A DNA stretch of 64,000 bases, taken from positions 220,066 through 284,065 of the forward strand of contig VGXS01000001.1 of the NCBI GenBank assembly GCA_016873225.1, read 5' to 3'. This document shows, in pieces, positions 42,826 through 53,585 of this stretch (its first letter is position 1; every line of letters starts with the position of its first letter). Position numbers and translations under genes: made by a program. This DNA is from Planctomycetota bacterium (lineage in GTDB: Bacteria > Planctomycetota > Planctomycetia > Gemmatales > Gemmataceae). Under the pieces are notes generated by a model. The model made no database searches and was not told where the DNA came from. It saw nothing but the letters and a program-made list of their open reading frames with translations.

Positions 42826-44466
42826 TCATACCCCCGGCCAGCCGGGGAACAACTCACCCGTGGTTTCAAGGCGTGGGGCCGGCGGCGCTTGGGCAATCAT
42901 CGCCTCAAGCGTCTCAAGCCGGTCGGCCTCCGCGGGAGGCTTGTCGCGGCGCCAGCGGGAAATGCGCGGAAACCTGAGCGCCACCCCCGAGCGGTGCCGG
43001 GGCGACCGGCCAATCCCCTCAAACGCCAGCTCAAACACATGCTCGGGGCGCACCGTGCGCACCGGACCGAACTCCTCAAGCCCGGAGGCGCGGATGATTC
43101 CGTCGAGTTCTCGCATCTCCTTGTCGTCGAGGCCCGAATAGGCGCTCGCCACCGGCACCAGTTCATCGCCTTTCCACACGGCGAAGGTATGGTCGGTGAA
43201 CAGCCCCGCGCGCCTGCCGCTGCCCCGCCTCGACATCACCAAGACAGCATCGATCACCCGGGGATCCACCTTCCATTTCCACCAGTCGCCCCGAACGCGC
43301 CCCGCGCGGTAGGGGGAGGAAAGCCTCTTGAGCATGACACCCTCGGCCCGGTGTTCCGCGGCGCTGGCCCGCAGGCCGGCGATCTCGTTCCATTCGCCAT
43401 CCAACAGGGGCGAAATCATCAGGTGGTCGCCCAAGAGCGGGCCCAGAACGCGTTCCAGCAGCGCCCGACGCTCCCGCAAGTTAATCTCCCTGATGTCCGC
43501 TCCCGCATGTTCGAGCATGTCGTAGGCGATCACGGCCACGGGCACCTCGCGCAGCAGTTTCCTGGGCACCATGGACCGGCCGATGCGCCTTTGCAGGTCA
43601 TGAAACGGAAGGATGGAACCGGCCCTGCGGGCGACGATCTCGCCGTCGATGATCGTGCCCTCGGGCAGGCGGTCGAGCAGGCCCGCCACCTCGGGGAACC
43701 TGTCGGTGACAAGTTCCTCGCCCCGGGTCCACACATGCGCTCGCCCGCCCCGCCGCACCACCTGGCAACGGATTCCGTCCCACTTCCATTCCGCCTGCCA
43801 GTCGGAACGCGGGCCAAGCGACTCGGGTGATTCCTCCAGGGGCGAGGCCAGGAAGAACGGCCTTGGCGAGGATGGGTCGGCCGCGGCGTCATCGGTGGCC
43901 AACTGTTCCAGCAGCGCTGGGGTTGGCTTCCAGTCGCCCATCAGGCGCTCCTCGACCCTCGACTGCGGAACCGCCAGAGCCTCGGCCACTCCACGCACCA
44001 GCAACCCCCGCGAGACACCCACGCGAAACGCGCCCGTCACCAGCTTGTTCCAGACAAACCGTTCGCCGGGGGGCAGGCGGCCCCACGCCTCGAGCATGAT
44101 GGCGCGCTGGTCGGCAGGGGTCGCCCCCGCCAAGGGCATCAGGCGCTCCTCCACCCACCAGGCCAGCCCGCGGTCCTCGGCGCCGTCCCCCGGCGGCACG
44201 ATCAGGTTCACCGTTTCCGCGGTGTCGCCCACGGCGGTGGCGCACTCGTCGTACAGCCAGTCGGGGATGGCGGCGGCGCGGGCGGCCCAGGCGCGCAGGT
44301 CGGGCCTCCTGACCCCGAGCCTCGGCCTGCGGCCCAGCAGAAAATGCACGGCCCAGGCCGCGTCGGCGGGAGGCGCGACCTTGAAGTAGCGGGTGAGCGC
44401 CTCCACCTTGTCATGGGTGCGGGCCGAGACATCGAGTCGCCTGTAAAGGTCCGCGAAGTCCCTCAT
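42826..44466 (-). CDS. ATP-dependent DNA ligase
   Basis: 546 residues. Seals nicks using ATP. The adenylation motif is EWKWDGIRC with nucleophile Lys228; GEELVTDRFPEV, GTIIDGEIVARR and VMLKRLSSPYRAGR then WWKWKVDP are motifs III-V. An N-terminal DNA-binding region (MRDFADLYRRLDVSARTHDK) is present, as in the LigB-like bacterial branch paired with a dedicated exonuclease. Its start overlaps the exonuclease stop (ATGA). Such pairs usually also include a ligase-associated DEXH helicase, which is absent from this window. Repair function is inferred from the family. Confidence 0.93.
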   Translation of the reverse strand: MRDFADLYRRLDVSARTHDKVEALTRYFKVAPPADAAWAVHFLLGRRPRLGVRRPDLRAWAARAAAIPDWLYDECATAVGDTAETVNLIVPPGDGAEDRGLAWWVEERLMPLAGATPADQRAIMLEAWGRLPPGERFVWNKLVTGAFRVGVSRGLLVRGVAEALAVPQSRVEERLMGDWKPTPALLEQLATDDAAADPSSPRPFFLASPLEESPESLGPRSDWQAEWKWDGIRCQVVRRGGRAHVWTRGEELVTDRFPEVAGLLDRLPEGTIIDGEIVARRAGSILPFHDLQRRIGRSMVPRKLLREVPVAVIAYDMLEHAGADIREINLRERRALLERVLGPLLGDHLMISPLLDGEWNEIAGLRASAAEHRAEGVMLKRLSSPYRAGRVRGDWWKWKVDPRVIDAVLVMSRRGSGRRAGLFTDHTFAVWKGDELVPVASAYSGLDDKEMRELDGIIRASGLEEFGPVRTVRPEHVFELAFEGIGRSPRHRSGVALRFPRISRWRRDKPPAEADRLETLEAMIAQAPPAPRLETTGELFPGWPGV

Positions 44467-45482
44467 GGCGAATCCGCCGCCGGGGCGTCGTCCGCCTCGC
44501 CCGTCCAGCGCGTGGCCAAGGGGCCCGCCTGCAACCCCTTCTCGGATAGGAAGCGGCTCAACACCGAAACCTGCCCGTGCGTGACCAGCACCCGCTCGGC
44601 GCCCGTCGCGTCGATGGACGCCAGCAGGCCGGGCCAGTCGGCATGGTCGGAAACCACAAAACCCCTGTCGGCGCCTTGCCTGCGACGCGAACCGCGCACC
44701 TGCATCCAGCCCGAGGCGAACGCCACCGAGGCATCGCCAAACTTGCGAATCCAAGGCGAGCCCTGCGCCGATGGAGGGGCCAGCACCAGGCAGCCTTCCC
44801 AGCCCTCAGGCGGCGGACCGTCCCCCGCGGGCCGGGTGGTAGGCAGGGCGACCCCGGCCTCGCGGTAGGCGGCGGTCATTCCGGCCACGGCGCCATGTTC
44901 CACAATCGGCCCGGGGCCGTCGTTCCCCACCATGGCCAATAGCCGTTGCGCCTTGCCCAGCGAGTAGCCCAATAGAACGGCAACCCGGCCTTGGCTGGCG
45001 CAGGCGCGCCACCAGACGAGGATTTCCTCCCTCAGGTTCCCGGCGGTGGTCCAGCGGTATATCGGCAGGCCGAAGGTTGACTCGGTGATGAAAACCCGGC
45101 AGCGCACCGGTTCAAAAGGCACGCAGGTGGGGTCGGCGCCGTCCTTGTAGTCGCCGCTGGCCACCCAGACATCGCCCTTGTGTTCCACACGCACCTGCGA
45201 CGAACCCAAAATGTGCCCGGCGGGGTGGAGTGAAATCGTGACGCCGTTGTGGACAACCGCTTGGCCATAGGCAACGCCCTCAAGGGGCGCGTCTTTTCCA
45301 AGCCGGGAGCGCAGCACCGGCAGGCCATCGGCGGCGGCGAGGTAATGGCGTGATCCGGTTCTGGCGTGGTCTGAATGGCCGTGGGTGATGACGGCCCGAT
45401 CCACGGGGCGCCACGGGTCGATGAAAAAATCCCCCGCCTCGCAGTACAATCCGTCGGCGGTGACGCGCAGCAGGTCGCCCAT
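44463..45482 (-). CDS. Ligase-associated MBL-fold DNA exonuclease
   Basis: 339 residues of the metallo-beta-lactamase/beta-CASP-like group that pairs with ATP-dependent ligases. The metal motif is ITHGHSDHARTGSRHYLAA (His34, His36, Asp38, His39), followed by LHPAGHILGSSQVRVEHKG and VASGDYK; late SDHADWPGL and VTHGQ are typical of this branch. Start at 45482; longer readings lack family similarity. It is coupled to the ligase gene by a 4-bp overlap. Proposed role: end trimming before ligation. Confidence 0.9.
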   Translation of the reverse strand: MGDLLRVTADGLYCEAGDFFIDPWRPVDRAVITHGHSDHARTGSRHYLAAADGLPVLRSRLGKDAPLEGVAYGQAVVHNGVTISLHPAGHILGSSQVRVEHKGDVWVASGDYKDGADPTCVPFEPVRCRVFITESTFGLPIYRWTTAGNLREEILVWWRACASQGRVAVLLGYSLGKAQRLLAMVGNDGPGPIVEHGAVAGMTAAYREAGVALPTTRPAGDGPPPEGWEGCLVLAPPSAQGSPWIRKFGDASVAFASGWMQVRGSRRRQGADRGFVVSDHADWPGLLASIDATGAERVLVTHGQVSVLSRFLSEKGLQAGPLATRWTGEADDAPAADSP

Positions 45483-45499
45483 GCACCCATGGTAAGTCG

Positions 45500-45994
45500 A
45501 TGCCGATGACAACGGACACGATCGAGGTCGAACTGCCCGACGAGGCGGCGACGGCGCGCGCGGGGCGCCTGCTGGGCCGGATGGCGATGGCCGGGACGGT
45601 GGTGGCCATGATGGGCCCGTTGGGAGCCGGGAAAACGACATTCACCCGGGCGATGGCCGAGGGTTTGGAGGTGGCGGACACCGGGGCCGTGAGCAGCCCG
45701 ACCTTCACCTTGCTGCAGCATTACCCGGGCCGGCTGACGATGCACCACAGCGACGCCTACAGGCTCAAGAATCCCGCCGAGTTCGACGACCTGGGGGCGG
45801 CGGAGTGGCTCAGCGCGGGGGGGGTGTGCGTGGTGGAATGGGCCGACCGCGTGGCCCACCTGCTGCCTGACGACCTGCTGGCCCTGGCGCTTGAGATCGC
45901 GGGGCCGGTCGGGCGCGTTTTGAGGGCCCGGGCGACGGGGCCCGAGCACGCGGCGCTACTGGAGCGCTGGCGAGCCGGCCTGGTCGGCTGGTGA
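45500..45994 (+). CDS. tsaE: tRNA threonylcarbamoyladenosine biosynthesis ATPase TsaE
   Basis: 164 residues. ATPase component of the TsaBCDE machinery that makes the t6A modification in tRNA. P-loop MMGPLGAGKTTFTRAMA near residues 37-53, the family motif SSPTFTLLQHY, HSDAYRL and VVEWADRV are all present. Start at 45500, or 45506 in frame. Divergent from the exonuclease gene, with only 17 bp between start codons, so the promoters must overlap. Confidence 0.92.
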   Translation: MPMTTDTIEVELPDEAATARAGRLLGRMAMAGTVVAMMGPLGAGKTTFTRAMAEGLEVADTGAVSSPTFTLLQHYPGRLTMHHSDAYRLKNPAEFDDLGAAEWLSAGGVCVVEWADRVAHLLPDDLLALALEIAGPVGRVLRARATGPEHAALLERWRAGLVGW

Positions 45995-46003
45995 ACAACA
46001 AAA

Positions 46004-46831
46004 TCAGCGATCAGGAATATCGCGGGTGGCCTCGCGGAAGGCCTTGAGGGTCTGCCGGCCGGCCTCGACGGGATCGGGCAGCGGGAAAATCTCAGCCGAG
46101 AGGTAGCCCTGGTAGCCGGCGCCCTGCAGCAACCCCACCACGGCCTTGAAGTCGGTATGGCCCAGGCCCATCGCCCGGCGATTGGAATCGGCGAAATGGA
46201 CATGGCCGAGCGAAGCGCCAACCTTGGCGACCGAGGCCGCCCACGACGCCTCCTCGATGTTCATGTGGAACAGGTCGGCCAGCACCTTGGCATTCTTGCG
46301 ACCGACCCGGCCCAACAGGTCGAGCGCCTCGTCGACGGTGCGCAGGAGGTTGGTTTCGTAGCGGTTGAGCGGCTCCACGAGGAAGTGCTGGCCCATTTCC
46401 CCGGCCACATCGGCCAACTCGGCCACGGCTTCGGCCAACCAGTCGAGCGCTTGGACGCGGGTCACCTCGCCCTCGTGCCGGCCCTGCATCGATCCCAAAA
46501 TCACCGGCGCCCCCAACCTGCCACCGGCAAGGATCATTTCCTTGAGAAATTGGCGGGCCCGGAGGCGGACATTCGCGTCGGCGGAGGTGAGGCTGAGCTT
46601 GTGCTTCAGGAAACCGGCGCCCGAACCCAGGGCGGCCAGCCCCAGGCCATGCCGGCGCAGGATGGCGGCGACGGGGTCGGCGGGAAGCGACTCGGGGCCC
46701 GGGGCGAAGATCTCCACGCCGTCAAAACCCAGCGCCGCGGCTTGATGGCACCCCTGGTCGAGGTCGCCATGGAACACGAAGGGTCCCGAGGCGGCCTCGG
46801 GAACAAGGCAAATGGTGATGGCGCTGCGCAT
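46004..46831 (-). CDS. Sugar phosphate isomerase/epimerase (AP-endonuclease-2 fold, hydroxypyruvate-isomerase-like)
   Basis: 275 residues, TIM-barrel of the xylose-isomerase-like superfamily. Metal ligands of the fold are visible: Glu in FLVEPLNRYE, Asp in VLADLFHMNIEE, His in LGHVHFADSNR, and Glu in YLSAEIFPLPD. N-terminal FDGVEIFAPG is the usual first half. Likely an isomerase or epimerase of a small sugar; the substrate is not identifiable. Convergent with tsaE, whose stop is 9 bp away. Confidence 0.85.
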   Translation of the reverse strand: MRSAITICLVPEAASGPFVFHGDLDQGCHQAAALGFDGVEIFAPGPESLPADPVAAILRRHGLGLAALGSGAGFLKHKLSLTSADANVRLRARQFLKEMILAGGRLGAPVILGSMQGRHEGEVTRVQALDWLAEAVAELADVAGEMGQHFLVEPLNRYETNLLRTVDEALDLLGRVGRKNAKVLADLFHMNIEEASWAASVAKVGASLGHVHFADSNRRAMGLGHTDFKAVVGLLQGAGYQGYLSAEIFPLPDPVEAGRQTLKAFREATRDIPDR

Positions 46832-46924
46832 GATGAAAATTCCGGGGAGGGTTTCCGGAGGCCTTGGTCAAGCTGGCATGGCCGGCACCAGATCCCTAGC
46901 TTGTTCTATAGGGAGGATGGCGTC

Positions 46925-47245
46925 GTGCCGCGCACCAGCGACATCACATTGCGGCAAGTGCAGGAGCGCATCAAGCGCCTGTATGGCGCCAAGGACGAGG
47001 CCCGGGGCGCCAGCGGCACCTTCCTCTGGTTCATGGAGGAGGTGGGGGAATTGGCCACGGCGCTCAGGGGCGGTGAAACGCCCGAGCAGGTGGCGGCCGA
47101 ATTCGCCGATGTCCAGGCTTGGCTCGCCACGCTGGCGAACATCGCGGGAGTTGACCTTGGCGCCGCGGTCTCCGCCAAATACGGGCTATCCTGCCCGGGT
47201 TGCGGGGCCGAGCCTTGTTCCTGCCCGTCCCACGAGAAACCGTGA
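46925..47245 (+). CDS. MazG-like nucleotide pyrophosphohydrolase
   Basis: 106 residues, all-alpha NTP pyrophosphatase fold. FMEEVGELATAL (residues 37-48) and AEFADVQAWLATLANI carry the EExxE and ExxD metal-binding motifs. A small Cys-rich tail (CPGCGAEPCSC) resembles a zinc knuckle and is unusual for the family. GTG start at 46925 with GGGAGG eight bases upstream. Probably house-cleaning of NTPs. Its stop overlaps the GTG of the next gene. Confidence 0.82.
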   Translation: MPRTSDITLRQVQERIKRLYGAKDEARGASGTFLWFMEEVGELATALRGGETPEQVAAEFADVQAWLATLANIAGVDLGAAVSAKYGLSCPGCGAEPCSCPSHEKP

Positions 47246-49475
47246 GCAGTTTCATGTTGCCGCGCGTTCTGGCCTTTTTGTGGCTCGTTTCCTGCGGTGC
47301 CGGCGGCATGCTCGCCGCCCCGGGACTGCTTTCCGTGTCCGCCGGCTGGCCGGCCCAAGGCGGACAGGGCGTGGTGAAATCCGGTTGCCCGTTTCCTTTG
47401 CGCGCCACGGTCCGGTTCGAGCGACCGGAAGAATCCGCCGGTTGCAAGATCCTCGTGGAAACGCGCGACCCCTCCGGCAACCCGTGCGTCACCCCGTTTC
47501 CGCTCGACGGCTTGGGTGAGGGAACCCACGCGGTTTCGTTGCTGGCGCGGCACACCGGCAGCTGGATTCAGCCGCTGCGGATCACCCTCAGGCAAGCCGA
47601 CGGCACGGCCATCGGTTCACTCGATATCGCCCCCTCGGCCATGAAGACGCTCGCCGCCCACCAACCCGTTGTTCTGGCCATGGGAGCCAAGTTTCCGGAA
47701 TTGGAACGCGTCCTGGGAAGGCTCGACCGCCAAGTGGCCGCCGGCGCGTCCGACCAGGCCGATGCCCGCGACGCGGAACCGTACGCGGGAATGGTGCCGG
47801 TGGAAAAACCCGACATCCTTCCCGTGGATCCATCGGGGTTCCTCGGGGTGGACATGGCGATTGTGAGCCTTTCAGACTCATTCATGTCGGCGTGGATGGC
47901 CCCCGCCCACTCCAAAAGGCGCGAGGCGCTGGGTGGCTGGCTCGCCGATGGCGGCCGCTTGGTGGTCGGCCTTGAACAAGGGAGCCAGGCCAATCTCGCG
48001 GCCTTTGGCAAGTCGCTTCAGCTCGGGGTGAAATGGCCCGCCGAAGCGGCGAAGGCGCAGGAAAGCCGGCGCGTGCCCGTTTCGTCGCTGCCCCGGTGGG
48101 TGGCTGGGAACTTGCCACCGCTGGCGGCGCGCCCCGTGACAACGCTCGAGGCCACTCCGGGCTCGGGCGAGATCCTCGCAAGGGAGCCAAGTCCCGGCAG
48201 GGGGCCGAGGCCGATGTTGGTGCAGGGTGGAGCGGGCCGCGGATGGGTGCTGGTCTCCGCGGTGGCTTTGGAACCCTCGGAGGAAACCGCCCGGCAGGAA
48301 AAGGAAATCTGGCGCGGGTTCTGGGGCAAGGTCCTGGCCGATGGCGGCCTTCCCGCGGCGCGTTCGTCGGGCTCGGCCTTCCTCGATAACCTCGCCGACA
48401 CCGGCGTCGCCGTCGTGCCCTTCGGCTGGGTGGTTCTCATCATCCTGGCGTTGGGAGCGCTTTACGGACCGGTCGACTACCTGCTGGCCGACCGCCTGGC
48501 GCGGCGCCCCGCCGCAACTTGGCTCAGCTTCCCGATCCTGGCCATCGCCTCGACGGCCGCGATCCTTGCAGCGACCCGGCTCACCCGGGGAGACAAGCCC
48601 GTCGAGCGGTGGTTCAGCCTCGTGGACATCGATACCCGGGTGGAATGCCCGCGCGCCTGGGGCGAGGTGATTTTGGCCCGCGTGGATCCCCGGGGCAGCC
48701 GACATGATGTGGCGCTGTCGCCCTCGGCGGAATGGTTCGATGTCGCGGAGTGGCGCGCGGCGCCCGTGGGCCCCGTGACCGTGGAAGACAGGCCGCGTCC
48801 CGTTCCCCCGCTGGCAACGAGGGCGGTATCCGAACAGGCGCCGGACCTTTCGGCGGTGACGGGATTGCTGTGCCCGCCGGGAGGCGAACAGGTGCTGGCC
48901 GGCCGGTTCGCCGCCAAGCTGGTGAAAAGTCCACTGGTGTCGTCGCTGAGGCCGTCGCGAACGGCGCCCCACCTTCATGGAACCATCGCGAACCACCTCC
49001 CGATCGACCTGACCGATGTCGTGCTCCTGCACGCGGGCCGGATGCAGGCGCTGGGAGACCTGCCGGGCCGGGGCGGTCGCGTGCTCGTGGAAACACTCCG
49101 GTTGGGCGATGCCGGGGAGGCGTCGGAAACCTGGCGGGTGCTCATGCACCAGGGGGCCGGATTGGTGGAAGGCGGGCGGGTGATCGGGGGGCGGGAGCAG
49201 GCCCGGCCGTCGTTGCCCGCGGCTTTCCAGCCGTTCCTTTTCGCTCGGCCCGAGGCGTCCGACGCCGCGCGCTCGATGGGCCTGGGCTGGGACCAGTCGT
49301 GGCGGCTGCGCCGAATCGAGGACTCGTGGCGCGACGAGGTCGCGCTGGTGGGCCGCGCGGCGGTATCCCCCGCGAACCTCACCTTGGACGGAATTCCTGC
49401 CACCGCGGATCCGGAAAGGGGCGCCGTGCTCGTCCGCGTCCTGTTGCCGGTGGACCGCACCGTGGAGCCGACGGA

Positions 49476-49479
<4 letters not shown>
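47242..49479 (+). CDS. Membrane-anchored ABC-system-associated protein, unknown
   Basis: About 745 residues. The likely start is GTG 47242, overlapping the MazG-like stop (GTGA), or ATG 47254. A signal-like N-terminus (LAFLWLVSCGAGGMLAAPG) leads to a large extracytoplasmic region with beta-sandwich then Rossmann-like segments (LGGWLADGGRLVVGLEQGS). Two helices follow near residues 395-455 (VAVVPFGWVVLIILALGALY and ATWLSFPILAIASTAAILAA), and the rest is soluble. Its stop overlaps the ATG of an ABC ATPase gene, so they probably form one machine, yet it lacks the six-helix form of an ABC-2 permease. It may be an auxiliary subunit like those of gliding/export systems; this is an inference. Confidence 0.7.
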
Positions 49480-50411
<932 letters not shown>

Positions 50412-50421
50412 GGCCAATCGC

Positions 50422-51420
50422 ATGCGCGTCGTCGTCACGGGAGGCGCCGGGTACATCGGCAGCCACACGGCAAGGCTGCTGGCCGGTTCAGGCCACGATG
50501 TCCTCGTGTACGACAACCTCTCGAGGGGCCACAGGCGCGCCGCCGAACTGGCCGTCGGCCCCGGCCGGCTGGCGGAGGGCGACCTGCTCGACGAGGACCG
50601 CCTCGACCACGCCCTGCTGGCCCACCGGGCCGAGGCCGTGGTGCACTTCGCTGCCTACGCCCTCGTGGGAGAGTCGGTTGCCAACCCCGGCCTGTACTGG
50701 CGGAACAATGTCGGCGGAACCTTGGCCCTGCTGCGCTGCATGGCCCGCCAAAAGGTCGGGCATATCGTCTTTTCCTCCACCTGCGCGGTCTATGGCGAAC
50801 CCGGGGGCGCCGACATCGCCGAGTCGCTGCCCAAGGGCCCGGTGAACCCCTATGGCGAAACCAAGCTCTCTTCCGAATGGGCGCTGGCGGCGCATGCCCG
50901 GGCCCACGGCATCGGGGCGACGGCCCTGAGGTATTTCAACGCGGCGGGGGCCGACCCCGACGGCCTGCTGGGAGAAGACCACGACCCCGAATCCCACCTG
51001 ATTCCGCTGGCCCTCGACGCTGTGGCGTTTTCCGGTCGCAATCTGAAGGTGTTCGGCACCGACTGGCCCACTCCCGACGGCACCTGCATCCGCGACTATG
51101 TCCATGTGGCCGACCTCGCCGACGCCCATGCCAGGGCCCTGTCCACCAGCAGGCCGGGCGTTTTCCGGGCCATTAACCTGGGGACGGGCCGCGGGGCCTC
51201 CGTGCGCGAGGTGATTGAGATGGTTGCCGCCGTCACGGGCAAGCCCGTGCCCCATGCCCCGGCGCCGAGGAGGCCGGGCGATCCATGCCGGTTGGTGGCG
51301 GGTTCCGGACTCGCAGGCGAGGAACTCGGCTGGGTTCCCCGGTTCTCCGACCTGCGGACCGTCGTCGAAACGGCCTGGCAATGGCGCCGGAGACATCCGG
51401 GGGGTTACAGGTCCGCCTGA
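50422..51420 (+). CDS. galE: UDP-glucose 4-epimerase
   Basis: 332 residues, extended SDR fold. NAD-binding VVVTGGAGYIGSHTARLL, FAAYALVGESV, the Ser in FSSTCAVYGEP, the YxxxK pair in NPYGETKLSSE, and YFNAAGADPDG all match GalE. Interconverts UDP-glucose and UDP-galactose. Start at 50422, 10 bp after the ABC ATPase stop. It may serve surface glycan synthesis together with the UDP-sugar pyrophosphorylase at 2758-4179. Confidence 0.93.
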   Translation: MRVVVTGGAGYIGSHTARLLAGSGHDVLVYDNLSRGHRRAAELAVGPGRLAEGDLLDEDRLDHALLAHRAEAVVHFAAYALVGESVANPGLYWRNNVGGTLALLRCMARQKVGHIVFSSTCAVYGEPGGADIAESLPKGPVNPYGETKLSSEWALAAHARAHGIGATALRYFNAAGADPDGLLGEDHDPESHLIPLALDAVAFSGRNLKVFGTDWPTPDGTCIRDYVHVADLADAHARALSTSRPGVFRAINLGTGRGASVREVIEMVAAVTGKPVPHAPAPRRPGDPCRLVAGSGLAGEELGWVPRFSDLRTVVETAWQWRRRHPGGYRSA

Positions 51421-51474
51421 ACCTTGCGCCGCGCCATCGATTCGATCACGATGTCCACAAGGGAGGACCGGAAA

Positions 51475-52506
51475 ATGAAAAGTGTGATCAGCAAGGCGAT
51501 CGGCGTGGCGGCGGTGGCCTGCTGCCTGATGGCGGCTTGGGCGGCGCGTGACGCGGCCGTTCCCGACATGAAGTTCAACGATGTCAGTGAGATCGCCCCG
51601 GGCGTCTTCTTCCGTTATTCCTCGATCAGCGCCACCGACCCGTCGGTGCCCTTCGGCGGTTGCAACAACACATGGGTCGTCTTCAAGGAGTTCGTGGTCG
51701 TGATCGACGCGAACTTCCCCAAGGAAGCCGAGGATGTGATCGCCGCCATCAAGAAAACGACCGACAAGCCCATCCGCTATGTCTTCGATACGCACCACCA
51801 TGGCGACCATGCCTATGGCAACACGGTGTGGGCCAAGGCGGGGGCCAAGGTGATCGGCCATGTGAATTGCTCGCGGCTGCTTGAGATGAACGGCCCCAAG
51901 CAATGGGCCGAGGCGGCGCGCGACCGCAAGGACATCGCCAACAACAAGCTCAAGACCGTGGACATCCCCTTCGACGAGAAGCATGTCATCGACGATGGCA
52001 GCCAAAGGGTCGAGTTCCATTATTTCGGCCATGCCCACACGCCCGGCGACGCCGTCGCCTACCTGCCCAAGCACAAGCTGCTTTGCACCGGCGACGCCTG
52101 CGTCAACGGCGCCTTCAACTTCATGGGGCACAGCAACTCGGCCTCATGGATCAAGGTGCTCGACCGCATGAAGGAACTCGATGTGGCGATGATCGCGCCC
52201 GGACATGGCAAGGTGACCACCAAGGACCTGCTCGACAAGCAGCAGCGCTATTTCGTGGACATGCGGGCCGCCGTCAAGAAGGGCATCGAGGAGAAGAAAA
52301 CCCTCGCCGAGATCACCGAGGCCATAGGCATGCCCTGGTACAACGAATGGACTGGCAAGGACGCGTCGAAAATTCCCGACAATGTCGGGCATGTCTACAA
52401 GGAACTCACCGGAAAGATCGACCACTCGATGCTCGGCCGCGCCGACACCCCCGACGCCATGGGCCCCTATGGGCCCTCCCGCGGAGTCGATGTCGCCGGA
52501 AGGTGA
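51475..52506 (+). CDS. Exported MBL-fold hydrolase
   Basis: 343 residues. A signal peptide (AIGVAAVACCLMAAWAA) precedes a metallo-beta-lactamase domain with metal motif FDTHHHGDHAYG, then FGHAHTPGDAVAYLPKHK, CTGDACVNG and IAPGHGKV. The region after the fold is a helical C-terminus. GGGAGG lies ten bases upstream of ATG 51475. Probable substrate class unknown (lactamase-, glyoxalase- and quinoprotein-associated relatives exist). It lies downstream of galE on the same strand after 54 bp. Confidence 0.85.
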   Translation: MKSVISKAIGVAAVACCLMAAWAARDAAVPDMKFNDVSEIAPGVFFRYSSISATDPSVPFGGCNNTWVVFKEFVVVIDANFPKEAEDVIAAIKKTTDKPIRYVFDTHHHGDHAYGNTVWAKAGAKVIGHVNCSRLLEMNGPKQWAEAARDRKDIANNKLKTVDIPFDEKHVIDDGSQRVEFHYFGHAHTPGDAVAYLPKHKLLCTGDACVNGAFNFMGHSNSASWIKVLDRMKELDVAMIAPGHGKVTTKDLLDKQQRYFVDMRAAVKKGIEEKKTLAEITEAIGMPWYNEWTGKDASKIPDNVGHVYKELTGKIDHSMLGRADTPDAMGPYGPSRGVDVAGR

Positions 52507-52582
52507 CAAGCGCAAGAGATCGGCTTTCGATCACGGATATTCAGAGATCGACTGCTGATAACAATAATTTCGGAAAGAATAC

Positions 52583-52611
52583 TTGCAAAACCGAACATAG
52601 TATGATAATAT
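52583..52611 (+). promoter_or_regulatory. Candidate promoter of the SPFH gene
   Basis: In a short AT-rich gap, TTGCAA (52583-52588) and TAATAT (52606-52611) are separated by 17 bp, a good sigma-70-like arrangement. They lie about 20-50 bp upstream of the SPFH start, whose AAGGA is at 52626-52630. Chance similarity in AT-rich DNA cannot be excluded. Confidence 0.38.
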
Positions 52612-52638
52612 GAATAAATTATTAGAAGGATAATGAAA

Positions 52639-53559
52639 ATGGATAATATGTTGAATGTTATTATTTTCGTTGTTGCCATTCCCGCATTTCTATTGCTGAC
52701 AGCCTCCACTCTCGTTGTTGTCAAGCAACAGACCTCTGTCATCGTAGAGCGGTTCGGAAAATATCACTGCATCATGGGGCCGGGATTAAACTTCAAGATT
52801 CCGATTGTAGATACAGTCGCCGCCCGCATGGACCTGCGAGTCCGACAACTCAATGTCAAGGTGGAGACCAAGACACAGGACAATGTGTTCGTGCATTTCG
52901 TGGTCGCGGTTCAGTTCCATGTGCTTTCCGGCAAGGTCTACGAGGCGCACTACAAACTCGCCAACTCCGAAATGCAAATAAATAGTTATGTTTTCGATGT
53001 TGTTCGCGCGCGTGTTCCTCAAGTGAAACTCGACGATGTTTTTGAGAAAAAGGACGAAATTGCCGACGCAGTGAAAAACGAACTTTCGCATGTCATGGAT
53101 GACTTCGGTTACACGATCGTCAAGGCCTTGGTTGTGGACATCGAACCCGACCAAAAGGTCAAAGAAGCCATGAACGAGATCAATGCAGCGCAAAGAATGC
53201 GGTTTGCGGCCTCCGAAAAGGGTGAGGCGGAAAGAATTCTTAAGGTTAAGTCGGCTGAAGCCGAGGCCCAAAGTAAGGCCTTGCAAGGAAAAGGCATAGC
53301 TGACCAACGCAAGGCGATCATTGAAGGCTTGAGGGACTCAGTTGATGAATTCCAAAAATCAATCCCCGGTTCTTCGGCCCATGATGTGATGAACCTCGTG
53401 CTGATGACCCAATATTTCGACACGCTCAAGGAACTTGGCGCCACATCGGCGACCAAAACCATTTTCATACCACATTCACCCGGTGCGATATCTGACATCG
53501 CGTCACAACTGCGGATGGCGCTCATGACGGCAAACGAGGCGGAAAACAAGCAAAGTTAA
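52639..53559 (+). CDS. SPFH/stomatin-like membrane protein
   Basis: 306 residues. One N-terminal helix (MLNVIIFVVAIPAFLLLTAS) anchors an SPFH domain: VVKQQTSVIVERFGKYHCIM, GPGLNFKIPIVDTVAARMD, RVRQLNVKVETKTQDNVFV. A helical tail rich in Glu/Ala/Lys (MRFAASEKGEAERILKVKSA) follows. SPFH proteins build membrane microdomains or rings; the client is unknown and no NfeD partner is adjacent. ATG 52639 has AGAAGGA eight bases upstream; ATG 52633 is also in frame. AT-richer than the flanks. Confidence 0.88.
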   Translation: MDNMLNVIIFVVAIPAFLLLTASTLVVVKQQTSVIVERFGKYHCIMGPGLNFKIPIVDTVAARMDLRVRQLNVKVETKTQDNVFVHFVVAVQFHVLSGKVYEAHYKLANSEMQINSYVFDVVRARVPQVKLDDVFEKKDEIADAVKNELSHVMDDFGYTIVKALVVDIEPDQKVKEAMNEINAAQRMRFAASEKGEAERILKVKSAEAEAQSKALQGKGIADQRKAIIEGLRDSVDEFQKSIPGSSAHDVMNLVLMTQYFDTLKELGATSATKTIFIPHSPGAISDIASQLRMALMTANEAENKQS

Positions 53560-53585
53560 ATAGCACCCGTGATCCAAATAGAGGC

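Noticed and set aside
48732..49475. Reading frame upstream of the ABC ATPase start in the same frame
   Set aside because: It overlaps the membrane protein in another frame and is Gly/Arg/Ala-rich without motifs; the ATPase family begins at 49476.
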